A DNA stretch of 64,000 bases from Demequina sp. (GCA_024707205.1 JANQAD010000001.1:1825979-1889978), one strand, 5' to 3'; shown: positions 19,233 to 32,160, numbered from the stretch's first letter. The notes: generated by a model from the letters alone, not told the origin. Numbers and translations are program-made.

Positions 19233-20930
19233 ATGACGTCAACGCCCGACATCAAGCCCCGTTCACGACAGGTCACCGACGGCCTCGAGGCCACCGCGTC
19301 CCGCGGCATGCTGCGAGCGGTTGGACTCGGCGACGAGGACTTCGCCAAGCCGCAGATCGGCATCGCGAGCTCGTGGAACGAGATCACGCCCTGCAACCTG
19401 TCGCTGCAGCGCCTCGCGGCCGCATCCAAGAACGGGGTGCACGCCGGCGGCGGCTACCCGCTCGAGTTCGGCACCATCTCCGTCAGTGACGGCATCTCGA
19501 TGGGGCACGAGGGAATGCACTTCTCGCTCGTGAGCCGCGACATCATCGCGGACTCGGTCGAGACCGTGATGATGGCCGAGCGCCTTGATGGATCCGTGCT
19601 GCTCGCGGGCTGCGACAAGTCGCTGCCCGGCATGCTCATGGCGGCCGCGCGGCTGGACCTCGCCTCGGTGTTCCTCTACGCGGGCTCGATCATGCCCGGG
19701 CACGTGAAGCTTAGCGATGGCACCGAGAAGGACGTCACGATCATCGACGCCTTCGAGGCCGTGGGCGCGTGCGCCGCCGGGCTCATGTCCGAGGAGGACC
19801 GGCTGACCATCGAGAAGGCCATCTGCCCGGGTGAGGGCGCGTGCGGCGGCATGTACACCGCGAACACGATGGCGTCCGTTGGTGAGGCGCTCGGCATGTC
19901 GATCCCCGGCTCCGCGTCCCCGCCCTCCGCTGACCGACGCCGCGATTACTACGCGCACAAGTCGGGTGAGGCGGTGGTCAACATGCTGCGGCTGGGCATC
20001 ACCGCTCGCGACATCATGACCAAGGAGGCGTTCGAGAACGCGATCGCCGTTGTCATGGCGTTCGGCGGCTCCACCAACGCGGTGCTGCATCTGCTCGCGA
20101 TCGCGAACGAGGCCGAGGTTGACCTCACGCTCGACGACTTCTCGCGCGTCGCCGCGAAGGTGCCGCACCTTGGCGACCTCAAGCCGTTCGGCAAGTTCGT
20201 GATGAACGACGTTGACCGGGTCGGCGGCGTGCCGGCCGTCATGATCACGCTCCTCGAGGCCGGACTCATGCATGGCGACGCCCTCACCGTCACCGGTAAG
20301 ACCCTCGCCGAGAACATGGCCGAGCTCAAGCCGGAGAAGATCGACGGCCGGGTGGTGCGCGCGCTGAACAACCCGATTCACAAGTCGGGCGGGATCACGA
20401 TCCTCAAGGGCTCGCTCGCGCCCGACGGCGCCGTGGTGAAGTCCGCGGGCTTCGACAACGACGTGTTCGAGGCGACCGCTCGCGTGTTTGATCGCGAGCG
20501 CGCCGCGCTTGATGCGCTCGAGGCGGGTCAGATCCACAAGGGCGACTGCGTCGTGATCCGGTACGAGGGCCCCAAGGGCGGTCCCGGAATGCGCGAGATG
20601 CTCGCCATCACCGCCGCCATCAAGGGCGCCGGGCTCGGCAAGGACGTGCTGCTGGTCACCGACGGCCGCTTCAGCGGCGGAACCACGGGCCTGTGCGTTG
20701 GCCACATCGCGCCCGAGGCCGTGGACGCGGGGCCCATCGCCTTCGTTCGCGATGGGGACAGGATCACGCTCGACGTGGCCAACGGCCGGCTCGAACTGCT
20801 CGTGTCCGAGGAGGAGCTCGCCGCCCGACGCGAGGGCTGGGAGCCGCTTCCCGCGGTGTACACGCGCGGCGTGCTTGCGAAGTACGCGAAGCTGGTGGGA
20901 TCTGCCTCGAAGGGGGCGGTGCTCAGCTGA
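19233..20930 (+). CDS. ilvD: Dihydroxy-acid dehydratase
   Basis: Fe-S enzyme converting 2,3-dihydroxyacids to 2-keto acids in valine and isoleucine synthesis. 565 residues, full length. Motifs: CDKSLPGM with a cluster-binding Cys, [14 protein letters not shown] with another, and [18 protein letters not shown] near the C-terminus. ATG 19233 is preceded by TAGACT at exactly 6 nt, a leaderless promoter. It is separate from the ilvBNC cluster by the sigma/TolB pair. Confidence 0.97.
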   Translation: MTSTPDIKPRSRQVTDGLEATASRGMLRAVGLGDEDFAKPQIGIASSWNEITPCNLSLQRLAAASKNGVHAGGGYPLEFGTISVSDGISMGHEGMHFSLVSRDIIADSVETVMMAERLDGSVLLAGCDKSLPGMLMAAARLDLASVFLYAGSIMPGHVKLSDGTEKDVTIIDAFEAVGACAAGLMSEEDRLTIEKAICPGEGACGGMYTANTMASVGEALGMSIPGSASPPSADRRRDYYAHKSGEAVVNMLRLGITARDIMTKEAFENAIAVVMAFGGSTNAVLHLLAIANEAEVDLTLDDFSRVAAKVPHLGDLKPFGKFVMNDVDRVGGVPAVMITLLEAGLMHGDALTVTGKTLAENMAELKPEKIDGRVVRALNNPIHKSGGITILKGSLAPDGAVVKSAGFDNDVFEATARVFDRERAALDALEAGQIHKGDCVVIRYEGPKGGPGMREMLAITAAIKGAGLGKDVLLVTDGRFSGGTTGLCVGHIAPEAVDAGPIAFVRDGDRITLDVANGRLELLVSEEELAARREGWEPLPAVYTRGVLAKYAKLVGSASKGAVLS

Positions 20931-20947
20931 GGCCGACTGGTGACCCG

Positions 20948-20963
20948 GCCACAGCGTCGGGCC
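20948..20963 (+). repeat. Dispersed 16-bp repeat, exact copy 5
   Basis: GCCACAGCGTCGGGCC, 17 nt downstream of the ilvD stop codon. Confidence 0.8.
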
Positions 20964-21068
20964 GTTGCCAGACTGTGACCAAATCCCTACCCGATCGGCT
21001 CACCCAACCTCCAGCCACCCTCTAGCGTTACGTATCGCAAGAGAGGGGATTGCTATGGAGACCCAACG

Positions 21069-21602
21069 ATGAGTCACCCGATGCTGGAACAGTTGTGCGC
21101 GGAGCGATACGGCCGCCTGATTGCTTTCGCAACGATCCTGTCCGGCTCGCGTGCCATGGCGCAGGATCTCGTCCACGACGCGCTCCTTTCCGTGTTCAGC
21201 CGCTCGCGCAACTTCCCCACTCTCAACGCCGCAGAGGCGTACGTGCGCAAGGCGATCGCCTCAAGGTTCATCGATTCCAAGCGCCGCGAGAGCCGCGATT
21301 CCAAGGCCGGCGCCCGGTTCGGGGCTCAGCAGACAGGAACCTACGCGGACCCCGAGGTGCCCGACTCTCGACTCGCCGCAGCGCTCCAGGCCCTGCCCCC
21401 GCGCGAGCGCGTCTGCGTAGCACTTCGCTATCTGGACGATCTCAGCATTCAGGAGACGGCGGACGCCTTGGGTCTGGCCCCGGGCTCCGTGAAGCGGTAC
21501 GTGGCCGACGGCGTGGGCCACCTCAACATGGCGCTCGGGTTGAACGAGGTGGTGGCCGACCGGCCCACGGTTCCGGTCGACGCCCGGAAGGAGGCATCGT
21601 GA
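21069..21602 (+). CDS. SigE-like ECF RNA polymerase sigma factor
   Basis: 177 residues with region 2 (RLIAFATILSGSRAMAQDLVHDALL...) and region 4 (LPPRERVCVALRYLDDLSIQETADALGLAPGSVKRYVADGVGHL). The region 4 ending, GSVKRYVADGV, matches two other sigma genes in this window. ATG 21069 has GGAG 7 nt upstream; an ATG at 21055 opens only a five-codon frame whose stop overlaps this start. Its stop overlaps the GTG of the next gene by GTGA, so the two are translationally coupled, the arrangement seen for sigma factors and their membrane partners. Confidence 0.85.
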   Translation: MSHPMLEQLCAERYGRLIAFATILSGSRAMAQDLVHDALLSVFSRSRNFPTLNAAEAYVRKAIASRFIDSKRRESRDSKAGARFGAQQTGTYADPEVPDSRLAAALQALPPRERVCVALRYLDDLSIQETADALGLAPGSVKRYVADGVGHLNMALGLNEVVADRPTVPVDARKEAS

Positions 21603-23076
21603 GTGACCTGCGGGGCATGATGCGTGATCATGAGGCGACAATGGCCGCCAAGGTGGGTGCGGCGCCCGCGCCGGAGGCCGCCAGGCTGGCGAGGTCAGCG
21701 AACCGTCGGCACGCGCTCCGCGTGACGTCGATTGCGGCGGCTGGAATTCTCTGTGCAGGAGCGATCGGCGGGGGCGTGTGGGCGCTGCAGCTCCGTCCCA
21801 ATGACACTTTGCCCGTGGCGCCCAGCCACACGCCGAGTTCGTCGCCAACCGCTTCGCCAAGCCCGTCAGCGGGCGCGAGCGCGTCGCCGAGTTCGTCTCC
21901 AAGCGCGTCACCTTCCGCATCCCCGAGTGCGTCAGCCACGCCCGAGCCCACCGAAACCGCGCAGGCGGCGCCTGACTTCGCCTTCCCCTTCGTGAACACG
22001 CCCGTGCAGAGCGAGCTCGCTCGCTTCGACGATTTCGACGCGTGGTTCACGGTGCCCGACTTCACGAGCGACGGCGCGAATGTGCTGCTCAACTACATCG
22101 GCGCCCAGCCGCAGCGCATCTACTTTGGTGCGTCCGACGGCTCCAAGCTTCGCCAAGTCACTGGCATTGACGAGTTCTACCGGAACACGCAGCCGGTGTG
22201 GTCGCCGGACGGGTCACGGCTCGCCTTCGTGGCGGACGACGGGAGTGGCAGCGCGCTCGCGATCATCAATGCGGACGGCTCCGGACGCAAGGTCATCGCG
22301 TCGTTGCCAACGATTGACTATGAGGGCGCGTCGTCAGCGCTTCTGTCGTACTCGGGTGATGGCAAGTACATCGCGGTCACGACAGGGGCGGCGCGGCCGA
22401 GCTTGCAGACAGCGTGGTGACGATCGTCACCGTGGCCACAGGTGCCACCGAGACCGTCAAGGGGGCGGGCACCGCGACCTTCGCGCCTACCGGTCACGCG
22501 TTCGCCTACTATTCGCTCAACTCGAAGGGCGTGCCAGAACTGCGGGTCCGATCCATTGGTGGCTCGGACTCGCGCGTGGCGAAGGTGGGTGGAGTCACCT
22601 GGAGTACCTGGGCGGAGGACGGCATCCAGTGGGCACCTGACGGATCTCGCATCGCGTTCGTGAGCTACGACTCCATGGACATGAACGCGATCTGGCACAC
22701 GGTGAGCCCGAATGGCAGCGGCCTGGTGACGCAGTCCAAGGCGATGGTCGGCGTTGAAGCCGCGTGGAGCCCTGATTCGTCCAAGGTGGCTGTGCGCGAC
22801 GCAGACAAGAATCGACTGCAGGTGTTCGCCGCGCAAGGCGGCGAGCTGGCGGCGGTGCAGAGTGTGGGCGTCCTGTGCGGATGGGCCGATGCGGATACCG
22901 TGCTCGGAACCCAGTACAACAGGGCATTCGCCCACGCCGTCTCGACGGGCACCGAGTGGTGGGGCGACTATGTGGGCCGCCTTGGTGTGTGGGCCGAGCG
23001 GCCCGACGGCCGGGCCGCCTATGTCACCACGGCGGAACTTGAGGACCAACGAACGGTGACCTTTGCCTCCAAGTGA
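21599..23076 (+). CDS. Membrane-anchored TolB-like beta-propeller protein, sigma partner, frameshifted
   Basis: About 492 residues after repair. A short cytoplasmic N-terminus (about 45 residues) is followed by one membrane segment, a 50-residue Ser/Pro/Ala-rich linker, then WD40/PD40-like repeats (PVWSPDGSRLAFVADDG, AAWSPDSSKVAV). No zinc-binding anti-sigma motif is seen, so its role as anti-sigma is inferred only from the GTGA overlap with the sigma gene. AAGGAGG precedes the GTG at 21599. The frame breaks at 22385-22388: four Gs present, five restore GGGAAELADSVV and the second half of the propeller. Confidence 0.75.
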
Positions 23077-23187
23077 CGAGCCTCGTACATCGGTCGTACG
23101 TCTCAATATGTAAGATGGTGAACCACGATGCGAGATTGTGCCCCCGCAGCGTGACAAGCGAACCTACGGAGGCGTAGAGTCCCTCAC

Positions 23188-23232
23188 ATGCAGGCGATCG
23201 TCGTAGTACTTACCGGGCGCGCGGACACCTAA
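23188..23232 (+). CDS. ilvB leader peptide (Ile/Val/Leu-rich)
   Basis: 14-codon open frame reading [14 protein letters not shown]: four of the first eight codons after Met-Gln-Ala are Ile, Val, Val, Val and then Leu, the three end products of the pathway. GGAGG (23168-23172) lies upstream. It ends within the hairpin region before ilvB, as expected for a translational attenuation leader. Comparable leaders precede ilvBN in corynebacteria. Confidence 0.75.
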   Translation: MQAIVVVLTGRADT

Positions 23233-23292
23233 GTCCCAGCCAGGCAACAGTCCGCGCGCAGACCCCGAAGCCACCAGGGCCCAGGGGTTTTT
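23217..23292 (+). terminator. ilvB attenuator region
   Basis: Two alternative structures are visible: GCGCGCGGA (23217-23225) pairing perfectly with TCCGCGCGC (23251-23259), overlapping the end of the leader peptide, and a later ACCCC...GGGGT stem (23262-23266 with 23284-23288) followed by a T run at 23288-23292. Stalling at scarce Ile, Val or Leu codons could favour readthrough to ilvB. The exact competing pairing is not resolved by eye. Confidence 0.6.
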
Positions 23293-23341
23293 CCATGCGA
23301 GGCGGATGCGACGGCCGCCTCATCAACGATCAGGAGAGAAG

Positions 23342-25177
23342 ATGGCACAGGTCGAGACACCGAAGCCCTCAGCGGTGCGCACGCGCCCCGTGACCACTCC
23401 CGCGGCGCCGGCCGCGCACGCGGGCGAGAAGATGCTGGGCTCCGAGTCACTCATTCGCTCGCTCGAGATGGCGGGCGTCACGGACATCTTTGGTCTGCCG
23501 GGCGGCGCGATCCTGCCCGCGTACGACCCCCTCATGGACTCCAAGATCCTGCGGCACATCCTTGTGCGCCACGAGCAGGGCGCCGGTCACGCCGCGCAGG
23601 GCTACGCGCACGCAACGGGGCGCCCGGGCGTGTGCATTGCCACGTCCGGCCCAGGCGCCACGAACCTCGTCACGCCCATCGCCGACGCCAACATGGACTC
23701 GATTCCGATGGTCGCCATCACGGGCCAGGTGGGCGCGAGCTTCATCGGCACGGACGCCTTCCAAGAGGCGGACATCGTCGGCATCACGCAGCCCATCACC
23801 AAGCACAACATGCTGGTGACGGACCCTGAGGACATCCCGCGCGCCATCGCCGAGGCGTTCCACATCGCCACGCATGGCCGGCCCGGGCCCGTGCTGGTGG
23901 ACGTCACCAAGTCCGCAATGCAGACCCAGACCACGTTCCGGTGGCCAACCCGCGTGGACCTGCCCGGATTCAACTCGGGCTCCAAGCCGCACGCCAAGAC
24001 GGTGACGGAGGCCGCGCGCCTCCTGGCCACAAGCAGGCGACCCGTGCTCTACGTCGGCGGTGGCGTGATCCGTTCCGGAGCGTCGGCCGGGCTGCGCAAG
24101 CTGGTTGACCTCAGCGGCGCCGCGGTGGTCACCACCCTCATGGCCCGCGGTGCGCTCCCTGACAGCCACCCCCAGCACCTCGGCATGCCCGGCATGCACG
24201 GCACGGTCGCGGCCGTGGCGGCGCTGCAGAAGGCCGACCTCGTGGTCGCCCTTGGCGCGCGATTCGACGACCGGGTGACGGGCCGCCTTGACAGCTTCGC
24301 GCCCAATGCGGTGATCGTCCACGCGGACATCGACCCGGCGGAGATCGGCAAGAACCGCGTGGTTGACGTGCCGATCGTCGGCGACCTCAAGGACGTGTTC
24401 GCGGACCTGGTTCCCGCGCTCGCCGAGGAGCAGCGCAAGCACGGCCAGCCCGATCTTGGCGCCTGGTGGAAGCAGCTCGACGAGTGGCGCACCACGTATG
24501 CGCTCGGCTACGACCGCACGGCTGATGGCCTTAGCAGCCCCCAGTACGTGATCCAGCGCCTCGGCGAGCTCAACGACTCCGACTCGACGATCTTCACCGC
24601 CGGCGTTGGCCAGCACCAGATGTGGGCAAGTCAGTTCATCAAGTACGAACACCCCAACACGTGGATCAACTCGGGCGGCCTTGGCACGATGGGCTTCTCG
24701 GTGCCCGCTGCGATGGGCGCCAAGGTGGGCATGCCGGACAAGACGGTGTGGGCGATCGACGGCGACGGCTGCTTCCAGATGACCAACCAGGAGCTCGTCA
24801 CGTGCGCGCTCAACGAGATCCCCATCAAAGTGGCGATCATCAACAACTCGTCGCTCGGCATGGTGCGGCAGTGGCAGACCCTGTTCTACGACTCGCGCTA
24901 CTCCAACACGGACCTCAACACCGGCCACGGCACCGTGCGCGTGCCCGACTTTGTGAAGCTGGCCGACGCTATGGGTTGCGTTGGTCTTCGCTGCGAGTCC
25001 GACGCTGATGTGGACGCGACCATCAAGCGCGCCAACGAGATCAACGACCAGCCGGTCGTCGTGGACTTCACGGTGTCGCGAGACGCCATGGTGTGGCCCA
25101 TGGTTGCGGCCGGTACCAGCAACGATGAGATTCAGTACGCTCGCGGCATGGCGCCGCAGTGGGAACGTGAGGTGTAG
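23342..25177 (+). CDS. ilvB: Acetolactate synthase large (catalytic) subunit
   Basis: Thiamine-diphosphate enzyme making acetolactate or acetohydroxybutyrate, the first common step of Val/Leu/Ile synthesis. 611 residues. [14 protein letters not shown] and [14 protein letters not shown] at the N-terminus, and the ThDP-binding [12 protein letters not shown] near residue 475. ATG 23342 is preceded by AGGAGAG; the upstream in-frame extension is non-homologous. It is the first gene of ilvB-ilvN-ilvC-leuB-ilvE and lies behind the leader peptide and attenuator. Confidence 0.97.
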   Translation: MAQVETPKPSAVRTRPVTTPAAPAAHAGEKMLGSESLIRSLEMAGVTDIFGLPGGAILPAYDPLMDSKILRHILVRHEQGAGHAAQGYAHATGRPGVCIATSGPGATNLVTPIADANMDSIPMVAITGQVGASFIGTDAFQEADIVGITQPITKHNMLVTDPEDIPRAIAEAFHIATHGRPGPVLVDVTKSAMQTQTTFRWPTRVDLPGFNSGSKPHAKTVTEAARLLATSRRPVLYVGGGVIRSGASAGLRKLVDLSGAAVVTTLMARGALPDSHPQHLGMPGMHGTVAAVAALQKADLVVALGARFDDRVTGRLDSFAPNAVIVHADIDPAEIGKNRVVDVPIVGDLKDVFADLVPALAEEQRKHGQPDLGAWWKQLDEWRTTYALGYDRTADGLSSPQYVIQRLGELNDSDSTIFTAGVGQHQMWASQFIKYEHPNTWINSGGLGTMGFSVPAAMGAKVGMPDKTVWAIDGDGCFQMTNQELVTCALNEIPIKVAIINNSSLGMVRQWQTLFYDSRYSNTDLNTGHGTVRVPDFVKLADAMGCVGLRCESDADVDATIKRANEINDQPVVVDFTVSRDAMVWPMVAAGTSNDEIQYARGMAPQWEREV

Positions 25178-25180
25178 GTC

Positions 25181-27820
<2,640 letters not shown>

Positions 27821-27834
27821 CCCGTTTCCATTAC

Positions 27835-27850
27835 TCATAACATGTTATGA
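27835..27850. promoter_or_regulatory. 16-bp perfect palindrome upstream of ilvE
   Basis: TCATAACATGTTATGA, AT-rich in a GC-rich context, in the 51-bp leuB-ilvE gap. Its central 12 bp recur at the start of the MerR/TipA-like gene (19132-19143). It could be an operator that gives ilvE separate control. Confidence 0.55.
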
Positions 27851-27871
27851 CTGGCCAGAAGGAGGACCCGG

Positions 27872-28986
27872 ATGAGCACCACTGCCGCAGAAGTTCCGTC
27901 GAGCGTTGAGGCCTTCCGGGTAATCCCCAACGGCGCGCCCCACAGCGATGAGGAGAGGGCCGACGCTCTGGCCGACCTTCGCTTTGGCGTCCAGTTCACC
28001 GACCATATGGCCCGGATCACCTGGACCGATGGCGAGGGCTGGCATGACCGCCGGGTTGAGGCGTACGGGCCGCTGCAGTTGGACCCCGCGGCCGCCGTGC
28101 TGCACTACGGCCAGGAGGTCTTCGAGGGGCTCAAGGCGTACCGCTGGGAGGACGGCTCCGTGTGGACCTTCCGGCCGGAGGCGAACGCGGCGCGGCTCAA
28201 CCGGTCCGCATGGCGGCTGGCCCTGCCGGAGCTGCCGGGCGAGGACTTCATCGGCGCCATCGAGGCGCTGGTGCGACAGGACTCCGCGTGGGTGCCGAGC
28301 GGCGCGGAGACCTCGCTCTACCTGCGCCCCTTCATGTACGCGCACGAGGCGTTCCTGGGCGTGCGCCCCGCGCGCCATGTGGAGTTTCTCGTGATCGCGT
28401 CGCCGGTTGGGCCGTACTTCGCTTCCGGGCTCAAGCCCGTGAGCATCTGGATCGAGAAGGACTATCACCGGGCGGCCCCGGCGGCACGGGCGCGGCCAAG
28501 TGCGGCGGAAACTATGCGGCCTCGCTCATGCCGCAGATGGCGGCGTACGCGCGCGGCTACGAGCAGGTGCTCTACCTGGACGCGCGCCACGGCACCCTGC
28601 TCGAGGAGCTCGGCGGCATGAACGTGTTCATCGTCATGGACGACGGCACCGTCGTCACCCCCGTCATCAACGGCAACATCCTTGAGGGCGTGACGCGCAC
28701 GTCGGTGATCTCGCTGCTCGGTGAGGACGACATCAAGGTGGTGGAGCGGGACGTGCCGCTGATCGAAGTGCGCGCGGGGCTCGAGTCCGGCACGATCGCG
28801 GAGGTGTTCGCGTGCGGCACGGCCGCGGTGGTCACGCCCATTGGGAAGTTCGGGTCCGAGGACTTTGAGCTGACCGTTGGCGACGGCGAGCCCGGTCCCG
28901 TGACCGTGGCGATCCGCGAGCGGCTCACGGATATCCAGTACGGACGCGTGCCCGACACCCACGGGTGGATGCGCCGGATCGTCTAG
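27872..28986 (+). CDS. ilvE: Branched-chain amino acid aminotransferase, frameshifted
   Basis: PLP enzyme for the last step of Ile/Leu/Val synthesis; 371 residues after repair. HYGQEVFEGLKAYRW in the first frame; GAAKCGGNYAASL with the PLP-binding Lys, and TVVTPVINGNILEGVTR in the second. One C is missing in the run 28476-28479 (four present, five needed), giving HRAAPGGTGAAKCGG. ATG 27872 is preceded by AAGGAGGA. Confidence 0.95.
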
Positions 28987-29001
28987 GGCGGCTCTGCACA
29001 C

Positions 29002-29017
29002 GGCCCGACGCTGTGGC
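29002..29017 (-). repeat. Dispersed 16-bp repeat, exact copy 6
   Basis: GCCACAGCGTCGGGCC on the minus strand, 15 nt beyond the ilvE stop codon. Confidence 0.8.
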
Positions 29018-29137
29018 TGGCTCTCGGGCGTGAGTCGTGTCTCGGCGTCTCAGGAATTCCTGAAATCAGCGAGCGAGATTCGCCACCGCTGCTCCCGTTA
29101 TCCACAGATTGACACGACTGGGCCCCGGAGAGAGACT

Positions 29138-29154
29138 GTCAACCTAACGTTGAC
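29138..29154. promoter_or_regulatory. Operator-like inverted repeat before the toxin gene
   Basis: GTCAAC-CTAAC-GTTGAC, perfect 6-bp arms overlapping the -10 box TAACGT (29145-29150), which ends 6 nt before the GTG start. Fits autorepression of a toxin-antitoxin operon. Confidence 0.55.
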
Positions 29155-29156
29155 AC

Positions 29157-29393
29157 GTGCGGATCGTAGCGAGTGCGCGTCGTCATGGTGTCTCTGACGA
29201 TGACATCCGGCACGCGCTGGCCAATGCCATTCGCTTTATAGATTTCGACTACAGGGGTGAAGACCGATTGCTCGTCATAGGGCCGGACAGAAGCGGTGTG
29301 ATGCTAGAGATTGTCGCCGTGCCGGTGTCCGCCCCGGACCGAGTGATCCACGCTGATCGACTCCGACCGAGCCGCTACGACTATCTCCGGTGA
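29157..29393 (+). CDS. Putative toxin of a small TA pair
   Basis: 78 residues, opening with MRIVASARRHGVSDDDI and containing HALANAIRF, LVIGPDRSGVMLEIV and VIHADRLRP, a pattern common in small actinobacterial proteins encoded ahead of HTH-like partners and suggestive of a RelE/BrnT-like ribonuclease fold. That assignment is from pattern memory, not proof. GTG 29157 sits 6 nt after TAACGT, a leaderless start. Its TGA overlaps the next start by GTGA. Confidence 0.6.
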   Translation: MRIVASARRHGVSDDDIRHALANAIRFIDFDYRGEDRLLVIGPDRSGVMLEIVAVPVSAPDRVIHADRLRPSRYDYLR

Positions 29394-29662
29394 AGATGAT
29401 GACGAAGACCAAGCGCACAATCGACGGTGAGATGGCAGCTCTGGACGCCCTTACGCCGGCGACAAATCCGGGACGCGACGCCAAGCACTTCCGAGCGATC
29501 ATCGCGGCGGTCGCGGCTCAAGAAGCTGCAGGTGCTCAACTCGCTCGCGCAGTCGAAGAAGCAAGGGCCGCGGGAGACTCGTGGACGGCGATTGCCGTAG
29601 CCCTCGGAACTTCCCGCCAGAACGCGCAGCAGCGGTTCGGTGGACGTGTCGAAGGGAACTAA
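29390..29662 (+). CDS. Putative antitoxin with C-terminal helix-turn-helix
   Basis: 90 residues (or 88 from ATG 29396). The C-terminal GDSWTAIAVALGTSRQNAQQRFGG looks like a helix-turn-helix segment, preceded by an Ala/Glu-rich helix. Overlap of 4 nt with the upstream toxin-like gene indicates coupling. The stop codon abuts the palindrome in front of the acyl-CoA ligase. Confidence 0.55.
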   Translation: MKMMTKTKRTIDGEMAALDALTPATNPGRDAKHFRAIIAAVAAQEAAGAQLARAVEEARAAGDSWTAIAVALGTSRQNAQQRFGGRVEGN

Positions 29663-29680
29663 CCTACGGCACCGTAAGTT
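29661..29680. promoter_or_regulatory. TetR-type palindrome upstream of fadD
   Basis: AACCTACGG-CA-CCGTAAGTT: 9-bp arms with one mismatch, overlapping the promoter of the long-chain acyl-CoA ligase (TAGACT at 29680-29685). Half-sites of TTACGG type are typical of TetR-family regulators of lipid genes; no such regulator is encoded in this window. Confidence 0.55.
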
Positions 29681-29691
29681 AGACTGGCATG

Positions 29692-31470
29692 ATGTGGACC
29701 GAGATGTCCTCGCCATCGCTGGTGACGGTGGAGGAGCGCTGCAACCTGACCCAACTCCTGGACCTGCGCGCCGCCACTGCCCCGGACCATACATTCGCTG
29801 AGCTCAAGGCGGAAGACGGCACCTGGACGCCCGTGACGGTCGCCCAGTTCCACACCCAAGTCCGCGCCGCCGCCAAGGGCCTCATCGCCCTCGGCATCGC
29901 GCCTGGTGACCGCGTTGGCATCATGGCCGACACCCGCTTCGAGTGGGCCGTCATGGACTTCGCGATCCTCGCCGCGGGCGCCGTGACCGTCCCCATCTAC
30001 CCGTCATCCTCCGCGGCTCAGGTCGCCTGGATTCTGGCCGACGCCGACGTCACCCACGTGGCCACCGACGCCCCCGAGCGGGCAGACGCCGTGGTGGAAG
30101 CGTCGGGCAGGCCACTGGACTTGGCGCGCCTTGGCGACCTGGGCGGCGCCAGCGTGAGCGACGCCGAACTGGACGCCCGCACGGCGGACGTGGGCCCCGA
30201 CGACCTCGCGACCATCATCTACACCTCGGGCACCACGGGGCGGCCAAAGGGCGCGATGCTGAGCCACGCGAACTTCGTGGACCACGTACGGAACATCGAG
30301 CGGGACCCTGACTTTGGCGGGTTCGTCGCCGGCGACGCGCGGCTGCTGCTGTTCCTGCCGCTCGCGCACGTGTTTGGGCGGCTCGCGATGATGCTTGCGA
30401 TGAGCGCCGGCGTGGTGACGGCGTTCGCGCCCAGTCACAAGACGCTCGCGGCGGACATGGCGAGCTTCAAGCCCACGGTGATCGTGGTGGTGCCGCGCGT
30501 GCTCGAGACCATCTACAACCGCGCGGACGCGGCGCAGCACGGCGTCAAGAAGCGCATCTTCCGGTGGGCCGCGAAGGTGGCGCGCGAGTACGGCGCCACG
30601 CTCCCCGCGGGCCACGCGGGTGTTGGGTTGCGCGCGAGGCACAGCATTGCGGACAGGCTCGTGCTCGCCAAGATTCGCCACCTCACGGGCGGCCAGCTGC
30701 GCTACGCGCTGAGCGGCGGCGCGCGACTCGACGCGCACATTGGCAACTTCTTCGAGGGCGTCGGCGTGACGATCCTGCAGGGCTACGGCCTCACCGAGTC
30801 CACGGCCGCAGCGCTCGGCACGCCCGAGCCAACCCGCCGCATGGGCACCGTTGGGCGCCCTCTCGCGGGAACGTCGGCCCGCGTGAGCGATGACGGCGAG
30901 ATCTTCTTGGCCGGCGCGAACGTCTTCATGGGCTATTGGAATCAGCCCGACGCCACGGCAAGTTCGCTGGTAGATGGCTGGTTTGCCACCGGTGACCTTG
31001 GCAGGATCTCCGACGGCGCGCTCACCGTGGTGGGGCGCAAGAAGGAGATTCTGGTGCTGAGCTCGGGCAAGAATGTGCAGCCGGCGGTGCTCGAGGACTC
31101 AATCCGGACGCACCCGGCGATCCAGGACTCGGTCGTGGTGGGGGAGGGCAGGCACTTCGTGTCCGCACTGGTGGCGCTGGACGAGGGGATGCTGCCCGAC
31201 TGGCTGACGTCGCACGCGCTGCCGTCGATGTCCGTGGAGGAGGCGTCGCGGGACTCGCGGGTGCGCGAGCTGGTTTCCCGCGCCGTGTCGTTGGCGAATG
31301 CCCAGGTGTCTCGCGCGGAGTCGATCCGTGAGTTCCGGATTGTGCCCGCGAGCTTCACGGAGGCGCGCGAGGAGATGACGGCGTCGCTGAAGGTCAGGCG
31401 CGACAGGATCCTCGCGAACTATGCGGACGTTGTTGAGGAGATGTATGCGGGCGCTGCGCCGGCTCTGTAG
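29692..31470 (+). CDS. fadD: Long-chain fatty-acid-CoA ligase (FadD15-like)
   Basis: About 592 residues. AMP-forming ligase activating fatty acids to acyl-CoA. Motifs in order: YTSGTTGRPKGA (ATP loop), GYGLTES, WFATGDLG, and GRKKEILVLSSGKN with the adenylation Lys region. The second of two adjacent ATGs (29692) is preferred because TAGACT ends exactly 6 nt upstream; ATG 29689 would add one Met. The TetR-like palindrome overlapping the promoter suggests induction by acyl-CoA or fatty acids. Confidence 0.9.
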   Translation: MWTEMSSPSLVTVEERCNLTQLLDLRAATAPDHTFAELKAEDGTWTPVTVAQFHTQVRAAAKGLIALGIAPGDRVGIMADTRFEWAVMDFAILAAGAVTVPIYPSSSAAQVAWILADADVTHVATDAPERADAVVEASGRPLDLARLGDLGGASVSDAELDARTADVGPDDLATIIYTSGTTGRPKGAMLSHANFVDHVRNIERDPDFGGFVAGDARLLLFLPLAHVFGRLAMMLAMSAGVVTAFAPSHKTLAADMASFKPTVIVVVPRVLETIYNRADAAQHGVKKRIFRWAAKVAREYGATLPAGHAGVGLRARHSIADRLVLAKIRHLTGGQLRYALSGGARLDAHIGNFFEGVGVTILQGYGLTESTAAALGTPEPTRRMGTVGRPLAGTSARVSDDGEIFLAGANVFMGYWNQPDATASSLVDGWFATGDLGRISDGALTVVGRKKEILVLSSGKNVQPAVLEDSIRTHPAIQDSVVVGEGRHFVSALVALDEGMLPDWLTSHALPSMSVEEASRDSRVRELVSRAVSLANAQVSRAESIREFRIVPASFTEAREEMTASLKVRRDRILANYADVVEEMYAGAAPAL

Positions 31471-31569
31471 GCGCGTCACACTAGCTGGGCGTGTGCCGCT
31501 CGTTTAGGCATCGTTTGCTGACTCCGAGTCGCGCCATGAACCCTTCGAGCGGAGCCTTTGGCTAGTGCG

Positions 31570-32160
31570 CTAGCCCGCGGGAAATCCGTCTACCTGGATT
31601 GGCAACGCGATTCTTGACAAGAACGCGGCGTACCGTTGCGAGAGGTCTTCGCGATAGAGATCGGCCAGACGGGTGAGTGCCACGCCTCTCATTGCGTGGA
31701 TCGTGGCGAGGTAGTCCGCGTTCACCGAGAAGTTGTGTTTGAAATCCACGACCAGGTCAGGTAGCCCATCGCCCGCTTTGGACAACGGGAGTTGGTGGTA
31801 GCGCGGATTGTTATTCCTCATGAAGTCCTTCGCTGACTGGCTCTTTGGGCTCGCATTGATCGAACTCGCTTGAATATCGAGCAAGGAGAGGTGTTCACCG
31901 GCGATCAAGTCGGCTTGGTGGTACGCGGGCGCCAGCAAGACGTGCAGAATGCGTTGCCCAATCGACCCGTTCGCTCGCGCGTTAGCGTCTTGCTCGAGCT
32001 CACAATCCTGTGTTAGGACGACGGCGTAGGGAAACCGGGTTATCTTCACGACTACTTCTGCTCCCTCTACCGCCACGCACTCAGGTAGGTCGATGTTCCG
32101 GACAATGTCACCTTGCGATACGCGGCTGGCGTTCGGCGCCTCAACGGCACTGCGATCCAT
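31570..32160 (-). CDS. Uncharacterised protein, third gene of the TIGR04255-linked unit
   Basis: 196 residues, not assigned to a family with certainty. Seen: QGDIVRNID near the N-terminus, VVLTQDCELEQD, LAPAYHQADLI, FMRNNNPRYHQLP and LVVDFKHNFSVNADYL. The QDCELEQD element, with a conserved-looking Cys between acidic residues, and the His-rich middle suggest a metal- or nucleic-acid-related role but this is speculation. Its ATG overlaps the stop of the small upstream gene in TGATG, so it is coupled to it. Codon use is less GC-rich than in flanking genes, a sign of transfer. Confidence 0.55.
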   Translation of the reverse strand: MDRSAVEAPNASRVSQGDIVRNIDLPECVAVEGAEVVVKITRFPYAVVLTQDCELEQDANARANGSIGQRILHVLLAPAYHQADLIAGEHLSLLDIQASSINASPKSQSAKDFMRNNNPRYHQLPLSKAGDGLPDLVVDFKHNFSVNADYLATIHAMRGVALTRLADLYREDLSQRYAAFLSRIALPIQVDGFPAG

